Source: Palsa-513 sp036510225 (GTDB lineage: Bacteria; Actinomycetota; Thermoleophilia; Solirubrobacterales; Solirubrobacteraceae). Taken from it: DNA of 64,000 bases. Of the stretch, positions 9,187-17,986 are shown one piece after another (within the stretch, counting starts at the first letter, position 1; every line of letters starts with the position of its first letter). Below the pieces are notes generated by a model that saw only the letters and a list, made by a program, of their open reading frames with translations, was not told the DNA's origin and ran no database searches. The position numbers were made by a program, and so were the translations under genes. The stretch spans positions 11,351 to 75,350 of the forward strand of contig DATCEH010000108.1 in NCBI GenBank assembly GCA_036510225.1. Reading direction: 5' to 3'.

Positions 9187-9875
9187 GATGCGGGACGCAC
9201 CGCCACGCAGCAGTAGCCCAGCGGTAGCAGGCGCCGGCCGTCGAGGTCGTCGAAGCGGGGCAGCAGCACCACCACGGCCCTCAGCAGCCGGTCGGCCACG
9301 ATGCGCCGCCGCCGGGACCCCGTGTCGGCCCACAGCCCCGCGCGCGTCGTACGTGCCAGCCCGGCGAGCGTCGTGAAGGCGCCGTTGCGCGGCGCGATCG
9401 ACTCGACGCGGAAGCCCGCCTCAACGAACAGGTGGGCCAGCCCGTGCACCGTGTAGCGGTAATAGTCGTGGGGCTCCTCGTGCAACTCCCACGCGAGCGG
9501 CGCCGTCAGGAACAGCCGCCCGCCCGGCCGCAGCACCCGCCGCAGCTCGCCGAGGACGGCGAGCGGCTCGGCGACGTGCTCAAGCGCCTGGGTGCACAGC
9601 ACGGCGTCAAACGTCTCATCGTCGAGCGGCAGCGCGGCAAGCGAGCCGAGCACGTCGGCCCCGGCCGCCGCGTGCGGCGAGCGCTCCCAGTCGGTGGTGA
9701 CGTAGTCGCAGTGCGCGAAGAGCTCGCGGTACGGGGCGCTGCCGGCGGCGGCGTCGAGCAGTCGCGCCCCCGGCGGCAGGCCAGCGGCGACCGACCGCAC
9801 GAACACCAGCAGGCTGCGGCGCTCCTCGGGGAACTCCTCGACGAACGCGCGCAACGCGCCAGAGAGGCCAGTCAT
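9183..9875 (-). CDS. SAM-dependent methyltransferase (class I)
   Basis: 230 residues starting MTGLSGALRAFVEEF. Motif I is ARLLDAAAGSAPYRELF; the acidic residue after the second strand is in YVTTDWERS; then LPLDDETFDAVLCTQALEHV and LRRVLRPGGRLFLTAP give motifs II-III of a Methyltransf_11-type fold. Both ends overlap the neighbouring genes by ATGA. In this setting it probably methylates a sugar hydroxyl or caps the growing glycan, but the acceptor is not deducible. The longer upstream frame is antisense-like filler within the flippase gene and was not used. Confidence 0.88.
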   Translation of the reverse strand: MTGLSGALRAFVEEFPEERRSLLVFVRSVAAGLPPGARLLDAAAGSAPYRELFAHCDYVTTDWERSPHAAAGADVLGSLAALPLDDETFDAVLCTQALEHVAEPLAVLGELRRVLRPGGRLFLTAPLAWELHEEPHDYYRYTVHGLAHLFVEAGFRVESIAPRNGAFTTLAGLARTTRAGLWADTGSRRRRIVADRLLRAVVVLLPRFDDLDGRRLLPLGYCCVAVRPAS

Positions 9876-11362
9876 CGCGGCGCCAGCGCCGATCGCACCG
9901 TCATCGCCACCGTGGCGACGGCCGACCGGGCGGCCACCCGGTCGACCACGTACAGCACCGCCGCGAAGCCGAGCAGCCCGATCGCGCCGCCCGCGACGGT
10001 CGCCGGCCCGAGCGGCCCGATGTGGGCTGCGGCCAGCCAGGCCATCGCGCCGACCGGCACAGCCACGAGTGTCGGCGCCACCAGCGGGCGCACGACCCCG
10101 ATCCGGTACCGCCGCTGGGCGCGCTGCCCCAACACGATCCCCTCGACGGTCGCCGACGCGAACACGCTCAGCCCCAGCGCCGTCAGCCCGAGCACGGGAT
10201 ACAGCGCCAGGCCGACCGTCAGCGCCGCGATCGTGTGCAGCACCGCGCCGCGCAGCACCGTGCCCGCGTCGCCCTCGGCGAACAGCAGCCCCGCGACCGA
10301 TACCGAGATCGGCCCGCCGACCAGCAGCCCCGCGCAGGCCCAGGGCAGGATGTCGACGATCCCGTGCCAGGCGTGGTCGAACAGCAACGGCACGAGCGCC
10401 GGCGTCGCGCCCACCAGCGGGCACATGATCGCCGCCGTGATGACGGCCGAGATCCCGAGCATCCGCTCGCCTGCCGGGCGCGGATCCTCGCCGGCCTCGA
10501 TCAGGCGCGCCATGCCGGGAAACGTCACGCGCCACAGGGACTCGAACAACAGAAACGGCACCTGGATGAACCGGTAGGCCATCGTCCACACGCCGAGCGT
10601 GCCCACGCCGGCGACCGCCGCGACCCCGACGTTCATCCCCTGGTCACGCAGCAGGTTCATCGCGCTGATCGCCTGAAAGCGCGCGCCGAAGGCCAGCAGC
10701 GGCCGGACCGAGTCGAGCCCGCGCCGCGGCCGCAGCACCCGCACGGGCGCCAGGGTCAGCGCCAGCGCCGTGCCGACGAGCACTTGCACGACGCAGCCCC
10801 CGGCCAGCGCCCACACGCCCGCGCCGAGCGCCGCCGCCGGGATCGCCGTCACCAGATAGGCCACCGAACCGGCGACGTCGATCGTCGCCAGCCGGTCGAA
10901 GCACAGGTTTCGCTCAAGGTGGATCGTGCTCGCAACGCCGAAGACGGTCACGCACGCCGTGCTCGTCATCAGGGCGACGACCCATCCGGTGCGGCCGAAC
11001 AGCGGCGCGATTCCGACCGCGACCGCGGTCAGCACCAGCGCGATCAGCAGCTGCAGCGCCAGCAGCTGGCCGAGCACGCGCGGCGTCGGCGCGTGATCGC
11101 CGCGGATGAGCGCCGCCCCGAGCCCACCGTCCGAGACCAACCCGATGAACACGATGATCGCCGCGCCGATGGCCACCTCCCCGAAGTCGGCGGGCGCCAG
11201 GAGCGCGGCGAGCACGACGTTGCCCGCGAAGCCCAGCACGCGGACGCCGACCCCGCGCGCCACCAGCAGCACAGCGCCAGCGTGTGCCCGGCGCCGTACC
11301 TCCGCAGGCTCGAGCCGCTGGGCCGCGCCGGTCTCTGGCGGGTCCTCGGACAACCCGGTCAT
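9872..11362 (-). CDS. polysaccharide flippase (Wzx, MOP superfamily)
   Basis: 496 residues from MTGLSEDPPETGAAQ. After a soluble N-terminal tail of about 25 residues there are twelve to fourteen hydrophobic helices. The first has ARGVGVRVLGFAGNVVLAAL followed by LAPADFGEVAIGAAIIVFIG, the characteristic opening of Wzx-type lipopolysaccharide exporters, and LVSDGGLGAALIRGD follows. It should flip the undecaprenyl-linked repeat unit across the membrane to the Wzy-like polymerase at 6.6-8.1 kb. ATGA overlaps on both sides place it in the middle of the operon. Confidence 0.88.
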   Translation of the reverse strand: MTGLSEDPPETGAAQRLEPAEVRRRAHAGAVLLVARGVGVRVLGFAGNVVLAALLAPADFGEVAIGAAIIVFIGLVSDGGLGAALIRGDHAPTPRVLGQLLALQLLIALVLTAVAVGIAPLFGRTGWVVALMTSTACVTVFGVASTIHLERNLCFDRLATIDVAGSVAYLVTAIPAAALGAGVWALAGGCVVQVLVGTALALTLAPVRVLRPRRGLDSVRPLLAFGARFQAISAMNLLRDQGMNVGVAAVAGVGTLGVWTMAYRFIQVPFLLFESLWRVTFPGMARLIEAGEDPRPAGERMLGISAVITAAIMCPLVGATPALVPLLFDHAWHGIVDILPWACAGLLVGGPISVSVAGLLFAEGDAGTVLRGAVLHTIAALTVGLALYPVLGLTALGLSVFASATVEGIVLGQRAQRRYRIGVVRPLVAPTLVAVPVGAMAWLAAAHIGPLGPATVAGGAIGLLGFAAVLYVVDRVAARSAVATVAMTVRSALAPR

Positions 11363-12366
11363 CGGTGCGGGGATTTCGGATGGCCGCGAGCCCTGTCGAG
11401 TGCGCGCTCGGCGTGCCGGTAATGCCCCTCGCGGCCGTCGGTCAGAAGGGCCAGGACCTCGGCCGCGGTCGCCGCCTTCTTGCGCGCGCGTGACCCCAGC
11501 CCCGGCACACCGCCGATCCCCCGCACGCCGCCGACCCTCCGCACCGCGCCGACGAAGCCGAGGGCGAGCCGCGCTGCCCGCAGCGCCTCGCGCTCGCCGT
11601 GCCACTTGCCGACCGTCTCGAGTAACCCGAGCAGTCCCCAGCTGATCGCCGGCGCCGGCGCCGACAGGGACCCCTGCCCGCGGTGCACGACCCGCACCGC
11701 GTCGGTTCCGGTGACCGGCAGCCCCGCCCGTCGGTAGCGACGCGAGAGGTCGAGGTCCTCGCCGTAGAGGAAGAAGTCCTCGTCGAAGCCGCCGATCCGC
11801 AGGAACTCGTCACGCGCCACGAGCATCGCCGCCCCCGACACCCACGGACGCCGCGCGCCGGGCCGAATCCGGCGGTCCGCCGGCACCTCGGCCGGCACCA
11901 GGAACCAGATGACCAGCCACCGGAAGAGGTCCAGCCGCCAGCCGCGCTGCTCGTGGACGAGGCTCGCGAAGCGCCCGCGGCGCTCGACGGCGCAGCCCGC
12001 GAGCCCGAACGGCGCCCGCGCCAGCAGCCGCTGCAGCCCGGCGACACCCACGATCGTCGCATCGGGGTTGAGCACGAGCACCCAGCGGCGTGCCGTGTGC
12101 GCGACGCCGAGGTTCACGCCCGCGCCGAAGCCGACGTTACCGTGCCCGGCGCACAGCCGTGACCGGTCGCCGACGACCGCCCGGGTCGCGTCGGTCGACT
12201 CATTGTCAACCACGATGACCTCGGCCGCGGGCAGCCAGCGTCGCAGCGACGCCAGGCACGCGCCGATGACGTCGGCCGAGTTGTAGGTGACCACGACCAC
12301 CGCGAGGTCGCGGCCCGCGTGCCGGGACTCCGCCTCCACCGCACACCACCGCGTGGCGTCCCTCAC
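11359..12366 (-). CDS. glycosyltransferase family 2, rhamnosyltransferase-like
   Basis: 335 residues from a GTG at 12366 that overlaps the stop of the upstream gene (GTGA). GT-A features are clear: DLAVVVVTYNSADVIGACLA, VIVVDNESTDATRAV, VLVLNPDATIV (the DxD-like region is NPD), and the acceptor-side GGFDEDFFLYGEDLDLSRR. This ED-rich pattern is typical of the GT2 subgroup that includes rhamnosyl- and galactofuranosyltransferases. A basic C-terminal tail of about 40 residues (RARKKAATAAEV) may contact the membrane. It is the second gene of the five-gene overlapping chain. Confidence 0.88.
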   Translation of the reverse strand: MRDATRWCAVEAESRHAGRDLAVVVVTYNSADVIGACLASLRRWLPAAEVIVVDNESTDATRAVVGDRSRLCAGHGNVGFGAGVNLGVAHTARRWVLVLNPDATIVGVAGLQRLLARAPFGLAGCAVERRGRFASLVHEQRGWRLDLFRWLVIWFLVPAEVPADRRIRPGARRPWVSGAAMLVARDEFLRIGGFDEDFFLYGEDLDLSRRYRRAGLPVTGTDAVRVVHRGQGSLSAPAPAISWGLLGLLETVGKWHGEREALRAARLALGFVGAVRRVGGVRGIGGVPGLGSRARKKAATAAEVLALLTDGREGHYRHAERALDRARGHPKSPHR

Positions 12367-13370
12367 CGGTGTCCGCAGGCCCGCGCGTAGACGGCGCGGA
12401 TCCGCTCGTCGATGACCCGAACGTTTTGGGCCTCGGCGCAGAACCGTTGGCCGCGACGGCCGACGCGCTCGGCCGCCGCCGGATCGGCCAGCAGCTCGAC
12501 GAGCGCATCGGCCAGCGCCTGCGCGTCGCCGACAGGCACCAGCGTGCCGCCCGCACTGATCGAGGGGATCGCGCCGACCGGGGTCGCGACGAACGGGCGG
12601 CCCGCGGCCATCGCCTCGGTGAGCATCATGGGCAACGCCTCCTGGCGCGACGGCAGCGCCACCACGCGGCTGGCGTGCAGCAGCCGGCGCATCTCCTGGC
12701 GCCCGACCGCGCCGCGCAGTTCCATCCGCTCGCCCTGTATCGCGTGCTCGCCTGTGCGCGGACCTACGACAACGCAGCGGGCCTTCGGTCGCCGCGCGGC
12801 GACCAGCGGCCACGCGCGCTCGAGGACGTCGGCGCCCTTGCGCCGCCCGACCTCGCCGCCGAAGAGGACGATTTCCGCCGTCTCAGCCGCCGGGAGCGCG
12901 TGCGTGTCGATCGGAGTGGGGTTGAGGACGAGCTCGACCGGCACCCCGGGCGCCAGCGTCGCGACTAACGCGCCGTCGGTCTCGCCTAGGACGACGATCG
13001 CGTCGGCCCGCCGCAGGACCCAGGCCACGAGGCGTCGCCGGCCGCGGGCCGACTCGGCGAACCGCGCCCCGTGAACCGCCACGACGACCGTGCCGCGGCC
13101 GAGGGAAGCCGCGGCGATGACGGCGCCCTCGCGGACGAATGAGCCCCCCTCGGAGACGTGAACGTGCGCGACGTCGTCGGATCTGAAGCGCACGACCCGC
13201 GCTACGGCCCGCAGCATGTGGGCGGCCGAGCGCACGCGCGACCCGGGGATCCAGGTCGGGGCACAGCGGACTTCGTCGGCGCCGATCTGGTGCTCGGTGT
13301 AGGTCCGGATGACCGTCGCCATCCCGCCGACGTGCGCGATGCTCGGCCCGAAGTGGGTCGCACGCCTCAC
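12363..13370 (-). CDS. glycosyltransferase, GT4 family
   Basis: 335 residues, first gene of the minus-strand chain. The N-terminus has HFGPSIAHVGGMATVIRTY, a glycine-rich loop in the GT4 position. The second domain shows EIVLFGGEVGRRKGADVLER, RCVVVGPRTGEHAIQGERME and VVALPSRQEALPMMLTEAMA, with both glutamates of the E-x7-E motif. It probably acts early in repeat-unit assembly. No Shine-Dalgarno sequence is obvious before the ATG; the 420-base divergent region upstream should hold the operon promoter. Confidence 0.88.
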   Translation of the reverse strand: MRRATHFGPSIAHVGGMATVIRTYTEHQIGADEVRCAPTWIPGSRVRSAAHMLRAVARVVRFRSDDVAHVHVSEGGSFVREGAVIAAASLGRGTVVVAVHGARFAESARGRRRLVAWVLRRADAIVVLGETDGALVATLAPGVPVELVLNPTPIDTHALPAAETAEIVLFGGEVGRRKGADVLERAWPLVAARRPKARCVVVGPRTGEHAIQGERMELRGAVGRQEMRRLLHASRVVALPSRQEALPMMLTEAMAAGRPFVATPVGAIPSISAGGTLVPVGDAQALADALVELLADPAAAERVGRRGQRFCAEAQNVRVIDERIRAVYARACGHR

Positions 13371-13792
13371 CGCGGCCGGTCGGGCTCAGGCATGGCCGCG
13401 GCGCCCCGCCCATGCCGAGCAGGGCGGCAACCGCCCGGCAGGCCGACAGCCGGCCCGCAGACCTCGCGGCGACCCGGGCGCCGGGGCCGCGCATCGACGT
13501 GATGGCCCCCCTGCCCCCCGGCTGCTTGTGGGCGTTGTCCGTGCACGGGTAAGTGCCTCTCCTGGCGCGCCGATCCTAGCCGATCCGGTAATGCCCGCCA
13601 GGGGGCGGGCACGCGACTCAACCTTCGTCCGGTCGACGCTGCGGGCAACCGCGATACCTGCTCCGGGCTAAGCTGGGCGCGATGCTCGGAGCGATCGGAG
13701 ACGTTGGTGGCGATCGCCAACGGCCGACGACGCAGTCGAGATCGCATCGGTGCGAGCTCATCCGGTGGTCACGCGGCGGATGACCGCTGGCG
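13371..13792. promoter_or_regulatory. divergent promoter region of the polysaccharide locus
   Basis: About 420 bases between two divergently transcribed glycosyltransferase genes. No convincing protein is encoded. On the plus strand a TAAGCT hexamer at about 13669-13674 is followed by an ATG at 13681 that opens a 33-codon frame ending at 13782, just before the next gene; this may be a leader or only chance. Both operons probably start here. Confidence 0.35.
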
Positions 13793-14911
13793 ATGAGTGA
13801 TCGCGCTTGCGCGCTGCGCGTGGCGTTGGTGATCGGGGAGGTCGCGGGGGGCGGTGCGGAACGGGCGGTCTGGGCGTGGGCCCAGGAGCTAGTCGCGTGG
13901 GTCGACGCCGTGTCGGTGTACACGTTTGACCCCGCCGTGACCGGCAGCGTCGACACGCGGTCGGTGGCGCACCGTAACTTTCGGTGGCGCAGCAGGCTGA
14001 CCAAGCCGATCGAGCTGGCCCTCCGGCTCAGGAGAGCCATGCGATCCGACGGCGTCGGTGTCGTCGTCAGCTCGACCTCGTACCCGAATCTCGTCGTGCT
14101 GCTCGCGAGCAGGCTCCTGCCGACCTCACAGCGGCCCGCCGTGATCATCGTCGAACACAACGTGGCGTCTGTGCTGTTGGCCCAGCAAGGCAGGGCGGCG
14201 CGGATGCAGCTCGTGCTGGCACGGCGGTGCTACCGCGCGGCCGACGCGGCGATCGGTGTCTCACACGCGGTGGTGGCGGATCTGGTCGGCGGGCTGCGAG
14301 TGGCTCACGAGCACGCGTTCTTCGTGCCCAACCCTGTCGCGGCGCGTCGGCAGCGGCACGTGCGCGTGCCTGACGACGGGACGTTGCGAATCGGGTTCGT
14401 CGGGCGCGTCACGGCACAGAAGCTCCCGCTCAGGCTGGTCGACTGCGCTCGCGCGCTGCGCAGGCGCGGCGTCGACGCGAGGTTGATCGTCGTGGGCAAC
14501 GGAGAACTCGACGGCCGGCTCGCGGCCTACGCGGCGGCGCACGGCATCGCGGCGCGCCATGTCGGCTGGACGGCGGACTGGACGGTCCACGCCCAGGAGA
14601 TGAACGTGCTGCTCCTGCCGTCCTCGGTCGAGGGCTTCGGAAACGTGCTCGTCGAAGCCGCAGCGGCAGGGATCCCCGCCGTCGCACCCTCGACCGCGCT
14701 GGGCGTGGCCGATGCCATCCTGCCCGGCATCACCGGGGAGCTTGCGATCTCCGGCGACGCGGACCACCTCGCCGACGCAGTGCTGGAGGCTGCCCGCCGC
14801 CCCCTCGACGCCGCGATCATCGATGGGTGGCTGAACCACTTCTCCAGCGAAGCGAGCGCGCGGATCCTGATCGAGGTGATCCGCCACACGGTTCGCGCGC
14901 GGCCTTCGTAG
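13793..14911 (+). CDS. glycosyltransferase, GT4 family
   Basis: 372 residues. The N-terminal domain starts RVALVIGEVAGGGAERAVWA, the classical GGAE-type donor loop, and contains IIVEHNVASVLLAQQGRAAR. The C-terminal domain has LRIGFVGRVTAQKLPLRLVD, LIVVGNGELDGRLAAYAAAH and LLLPSSVEGFGNVLVEAAAAG with the E-x7-E pair. It is transcribed away from the five-gene chain but clearly belongs to the same locus. The start is uncertain; SDRACALRVALV allows a downstream choice. Confidence 0.88.
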   Translation: MSDRACALRVALVIGEVAGGGAERAVWAWAQELVAWVDAVSVYTFDPAVTGSVDTRSVAHRNFRWRSRLTKPIELALRLRRAMRSDGVGVVVSSTSYPNLVVLLASRLLPTSQRPAVIIVEHNVASVLLAQQGRAARMQLVLARRCYRAADAAIGVSHAVVADLVGGLRVAHEHAFFVPNPVAARRQRHVRVPDDGTLRIGFVGRVTAQKLPLRLVDCARALRRRGVDARLIVVGNGELDGRLAAYAAAHGIAARHVGWTADWTVHAQEMNVLLLPSSVEGFGNVLVEAAAAGIPAVAPSTALGVADAILPGITGELAISGDADHLADAVLEAARRPLDAAIIDGWLNHFSSEASARILIEVIRHTVRARPS

Positions 14912-15044
14912 AACCGGCGAGGACGATCGGCGGCCCGTCCAGCCGAGGGGCTGACAGGTCGGTCCTGGAGCGGCAGCCGATCGATTTCCGGAGAGACGGG
15001 CGCGCCTTCGCTCGTCCCCGCAGAGCGTCAGGAGCCGGGCGACG

Positions 15045-15908
15045 TCAGTCACGTTCTGCGGGCACGACCTTGGCGAGCCCACTCCGGCGCGCCCACGCCG
15101 ACGACGCCAGCAGCCTGAGGGCGAAGGGAGTGCCCTCCAACAGGTAGCGACGGCCAAGGCGTCGCGGCTCCTGGGCGAGGCGGTGCAGCCACTCCAGACC
15201 GGCCCGTTGCACCCAGCGGGGGGCCCGACGCGCGTCGCCGCAGACGAAGCTGAACGAGAACCCGAGCCCGAGAAACCAGGTCGCCGGCAGGGCAGCGCGG
15301 AGTCCGGCGACCAACTCGGTGGCTTTGGCGAACGGGAGTCCGACGTAGACGAAGTCGGGCTGCGCGTCCACGAGCGCCGCGGTGATCCGGGCGATCGCTC
15401 GCGGATCCTCCTCGAAGCCGAACGCCGGGCAGTGCGTGCCGGCGATGCGCAGCCCGCGGGTGCGGCCGGCGAGGACGACGGCCGCGGCTTCCGCGGTCCC
15501 GGCGTTGCCACCGAGCAAGAAGAGAGATCGGCCGCTGCGGGCGGCGGCTTCCGACAGCGAGACGATGAGGTCTGAGCCGGTGACCCGCGCGGGCAGCGGT
15601 GTGCCCCGCAGGCGGCTGGCCCACAGCAGCGGCATGCCGTCCGCGACGCGAACCTCGGCGGCGCGCGCCTGCCTCATGAGCCGTGCGCTGAGGTTGACCC
15701 TCCGCAGCTGATCCAGGTTCGCGGTGACGACGTAGCCGCCCCGCCCGGCCCGGGACTCGGTGATGAGGTGGTCGATGAGCGTCTCCGGGGTGTGGGCGTC
15801 AAGCTCGAGCCCGAGCAGCGTGACCGTGCCCGGAGCGCCTTCCGGCACCCAGGCCCCGCATTCCCCGCTCCGCGACAGACGTCGCAGATACATTGATGAC
15901 CAGACCAT
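15045..15908 (-). CDS. WecG/TagA/CpsF family glycosyltransferase
   Basis: 287 residues from the ATG at 15908 (MVWSSMYLRRLSR), or 282 from the next ATG. Family signatures are present: TVTLLGLELDAHTPETLIDH, GGYVVTANLDQLRRVNLSAR, VRVADGMPLLWASRLRGTPL and RVTGSDLI, then GRSLFLLGGNAGTAEAAA and FVYVGLPFAKATELV. Relatives transfer N-acetylmannosaminuronate or N-acetylmannosamine to a lipid-linked sugar, a second-step reaction in polymer assembly. The same reading frame continues upstream without a stop into a relaxase-helicase remnant, so a long fused product is possible on paper, but the joined segment (about 15909-16035) matches neither family and I take the shorter start. Confidence 0.88.
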   Translation of the reverse strand: MVWSSMYLRRLSRSGECGAWVPEGAPGTVTLLGLELDAHTPETLIDHLITESRAGRGGYVVTANLDQLRRVNLSARLMRQARAAEVRVADGMPLLWASRLRGTPLPARVTGSDLIVSLSEAAARSGRSLFLLGGNAGTAEAAAVVLAGRTRGLRIAGTHCPAFGFEEDPRAIARITAALVDAQPDFVYVGLPFAKATELVAGLRAALPATWFLGLGFSFSFVCGDARRAPRWVQRAGLEWLHRLAQEPRRLGRRYLLEGTPFALRLLASSAWARRSGLAKVVPAERD

Positions 15909-16034
15909 TCGCGCGCTCCGTTTCGGCCGTCCGCTGAGCGATCGTAGCCTCACGAGACGCGGCCGGGTGAGAATCTTGGCCGTGCGAATGGGGGCGTGTC
16001 CCGTTGCGGCACTGACGTAGGCCAGTCGATGGCA

Positions 16035-16723
16035 CCGGCGACCATCGAGATCGCGCTCATTGCTGCGACAGATCACGCGGTCACCGACCGCGACCACCTC
16101 CGCCCCCACCCGCGCCGCATGCGCGAGCAGCCGCTCGCTCTGCCTCGTTGACGCCATCCCCGCCTCGTCAAAGATCACGACCGCACCGGCCGGGCGGTCG
16201 CGGCCGTGGTCGATGCCGAACATGCGGCTGTCGAGCGTCCGTGACGGGATCCCGGCCTGCTCGGCGAGCCCTCGCGCTGCTCTCGCCGATGGGGCGACGC
16301 CGATCACGGTGTGGCCGGCCTTCTCGTAGACCTCGCGCAGCACGCCGGCGGTGTGGGTCTTGCCGGTGCCGGCCAGCGCCTCGATCACATCCACACCATT
16401 GCCAGAGCCGGTGACCCGCCGGACGGCCGCCGCCTGACCGGCGTTCAGATGGCGGTCGCTGCGTCGACCTGCATTTCGTCGGCGCCCAGCCGCTCGGTCG
16501 CGTTGGCCATGACCTGATCGACGAGGTCCCGGTCAAGGCCGTGCTCGGCGGCCCGAGCGGTGATCTCCTCTCGCCAGGTGTGCGTGTCGATCCCGTACTC
16601 CTTGCGGCCGCGTGTCGCGATCGCGCCGAACGTAGAGCGCTCCGCCCGCGACAGCGACCGGCCCAATTCCGACTCGCGCGGCTCGACCGCGGCCTGCACC
16701 TCGGCGCGGCGCTGCGAGAACAC
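16035..16723 (-). pseudogene. remnant of a MobF (TraA/TrwC-like) conjugative relaxase-helicase
   Basis: On the minus strand, 16723-16445 encodes VFSQRRAEVQAAVEPRESEL and a following helical segment typical of the linker before the TraA helicase. The frame then hits TGA at about 16445, but in another frame the protein goes on directly: LNAGQAAAVRRVTGSGNG, then IEALAGTGKTHTAGVLREVY (Walker A) and VVIFDEAGMASTRQSERLL (Walker B). After VVAVGD, where TraA should read DPGQLPS, the sequence jumps to RVICRSNERDLDG, a motif that lies far downstream in intact relaxases. A frameshift, an internal deletion and loss of both ends make it a pseudogene and a trace of a past conjugative element. Confidence 0.75.
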
Positions 16724-16978
16724 GCGCAGCTAGCCGCTCGCCCTCGCGACGGCCGTGGACCGCCGCCTCCCCTCCGGCGCCCTGATTCGCGCCGCGTCCC
16801 CGCCGCTGATCCTCGCCACCGAGCTCGCTGCCTGGGAGGGCCGCGGCCACGGCGACCTACTGCGGAGCCTCGCCGTCCACGACATCCGCCCTCGAGACTT
16901 TCCGCCAGGTCGGCGCCCCGCGTCCGGCGGCGCCGTCCAGTGCCCACCGTCGTGGCGGTCCGAGCGCTCCGGCGAGCG

Positions 16979-17866
16979 TCACGCAGTCTGGGCGGACGGC
17001 ACGGGCTGAGCGCCGTGCTCCGTCTCCGGCGCTGTGACTTCGATGACGTCCTTCTTCGTCGTCGTGAGGTAGGTGACGAGACCGACGATGATCACGGCGA
17101 ACACGATGCTGACGCGATTCGTCCCGAGCCCCAGACCAGCCGGGCTCTCGTCGGTCGGGGTGGTCAGGAGATCGCCGAGCGACGCCCCCAGCGGACGGGT
17201 CATGATGTAGGCCAGCCAGAACGCGAGCACGGCGTTCGACGCCTGCCGCGGGTGCTCGACGTCAAGGCTGCCCTTGAGCGCGAAGTGGATCACGGTGATC
17301 GTCGCGATCGCGGCGGCCCACAGGCCGGCCAGCGCTTCCAGGCTCCAGCCGGTCTTCTCCTGCAGGAGGTCACCTGCGGCGGTGCCGAGCGCGAACGTGA
17401 AGAGGATCGTCAGCCAGTAGAACGACTCGCGCCGCCGGGTGTAGATGCTGTGGATCGACAACGTCCGCTCGCTCCGGTACCAGGCGGCGAAAGTGATCGC
17501 GAGGAGCACGGCGAACACCGCCGTGCTCAGCGTCAGCGCGACGTGGTAGCCGTCGGTCAGGTTGTCGGTGATCAACGTCCCGACGATGCTGATCAGGACG
17601 ACCGTCAGCCAGTAGATCCACGGGACGTACCGATCGACACGGAACTGGACGACGAGCATCACGATCAGGAGTGCGCCCATCAGGAAGATCGTGTTGTGCA
17701 ATCCGAAGCCCAGCGTCTCGTTCAGATAGTCCGACGCGGTCTCGCCGACCGTGGTCGCAAGGATCTTGATGACCCAGAAGACCAGCGTCACCTCAGGCAC
17801 CTTGCTGAGCATGCGGCGCGCGGTCGAGGTCCTTCCGAAGGTGTGAGCGGCTGATGTGGTCGCCAT
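16979..17866 (-). CDS. COG4705-type multi-span membrane protein
   Basis: 295 residues from MATTSAAHTFGRT. It has about eight to ten membrane segments and a fourfold sequence repeat in which an aromatic/Trp start leads to a Gly and then an Asp-x-Leu pair: FWVIKILATTVGETASDYL, YWLTVVLISIVGTLITDNL, YWLTILFTFALGTAAGDLL and FWLAYIMTRPLGASLGDLL. KVPEVTLVFWVIKILATT is the family signature. The function of COG4705 is not known to me. A longer N-terminus is open (to 17947) but is Arg/Asp-rich and unlike the family. It lies alone between the relaxase remnant and the UppP gene, about 120 bases from the latter. Confidence 0.8.
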   Translation of the reverse strand: MATTSAAHTFGRTSTARRMLSKVPEVTLVFWVIKILATTVGETASDYLNETLGFGLHNTIFLMGALLIVMLVVQFRVDRYVPWIYWLTVVLISIVGTLITDNLTDGYHVALTLSTAVFAVLLAITFAAWYRSERTLSIHSIYTRRRESFYWLTILFTFALGTAAGDLLQEKTGWSLEALAGLWAAAIATITVIHFALKGSLDVEHPRQASNAVLAFWLAYIMTRPLGASLGDLLTTPTDESPAGLGLGTNRVSIVFAVIIVGLVTYLTTTKKDVIEVTAPETEHGAQPVPSAQTA

Positions 17867-17986
17867 CGTGCGGAGGCTCGCACGGCGGTCCTGAAGATCG
17901 CCTGACCACGACTCGCGATCGGCCACCGGATCGGCTCCGATCGCCACGCCCGCCGATCCGGGTGGTCGCCGATCAGGCTCTCGGCG

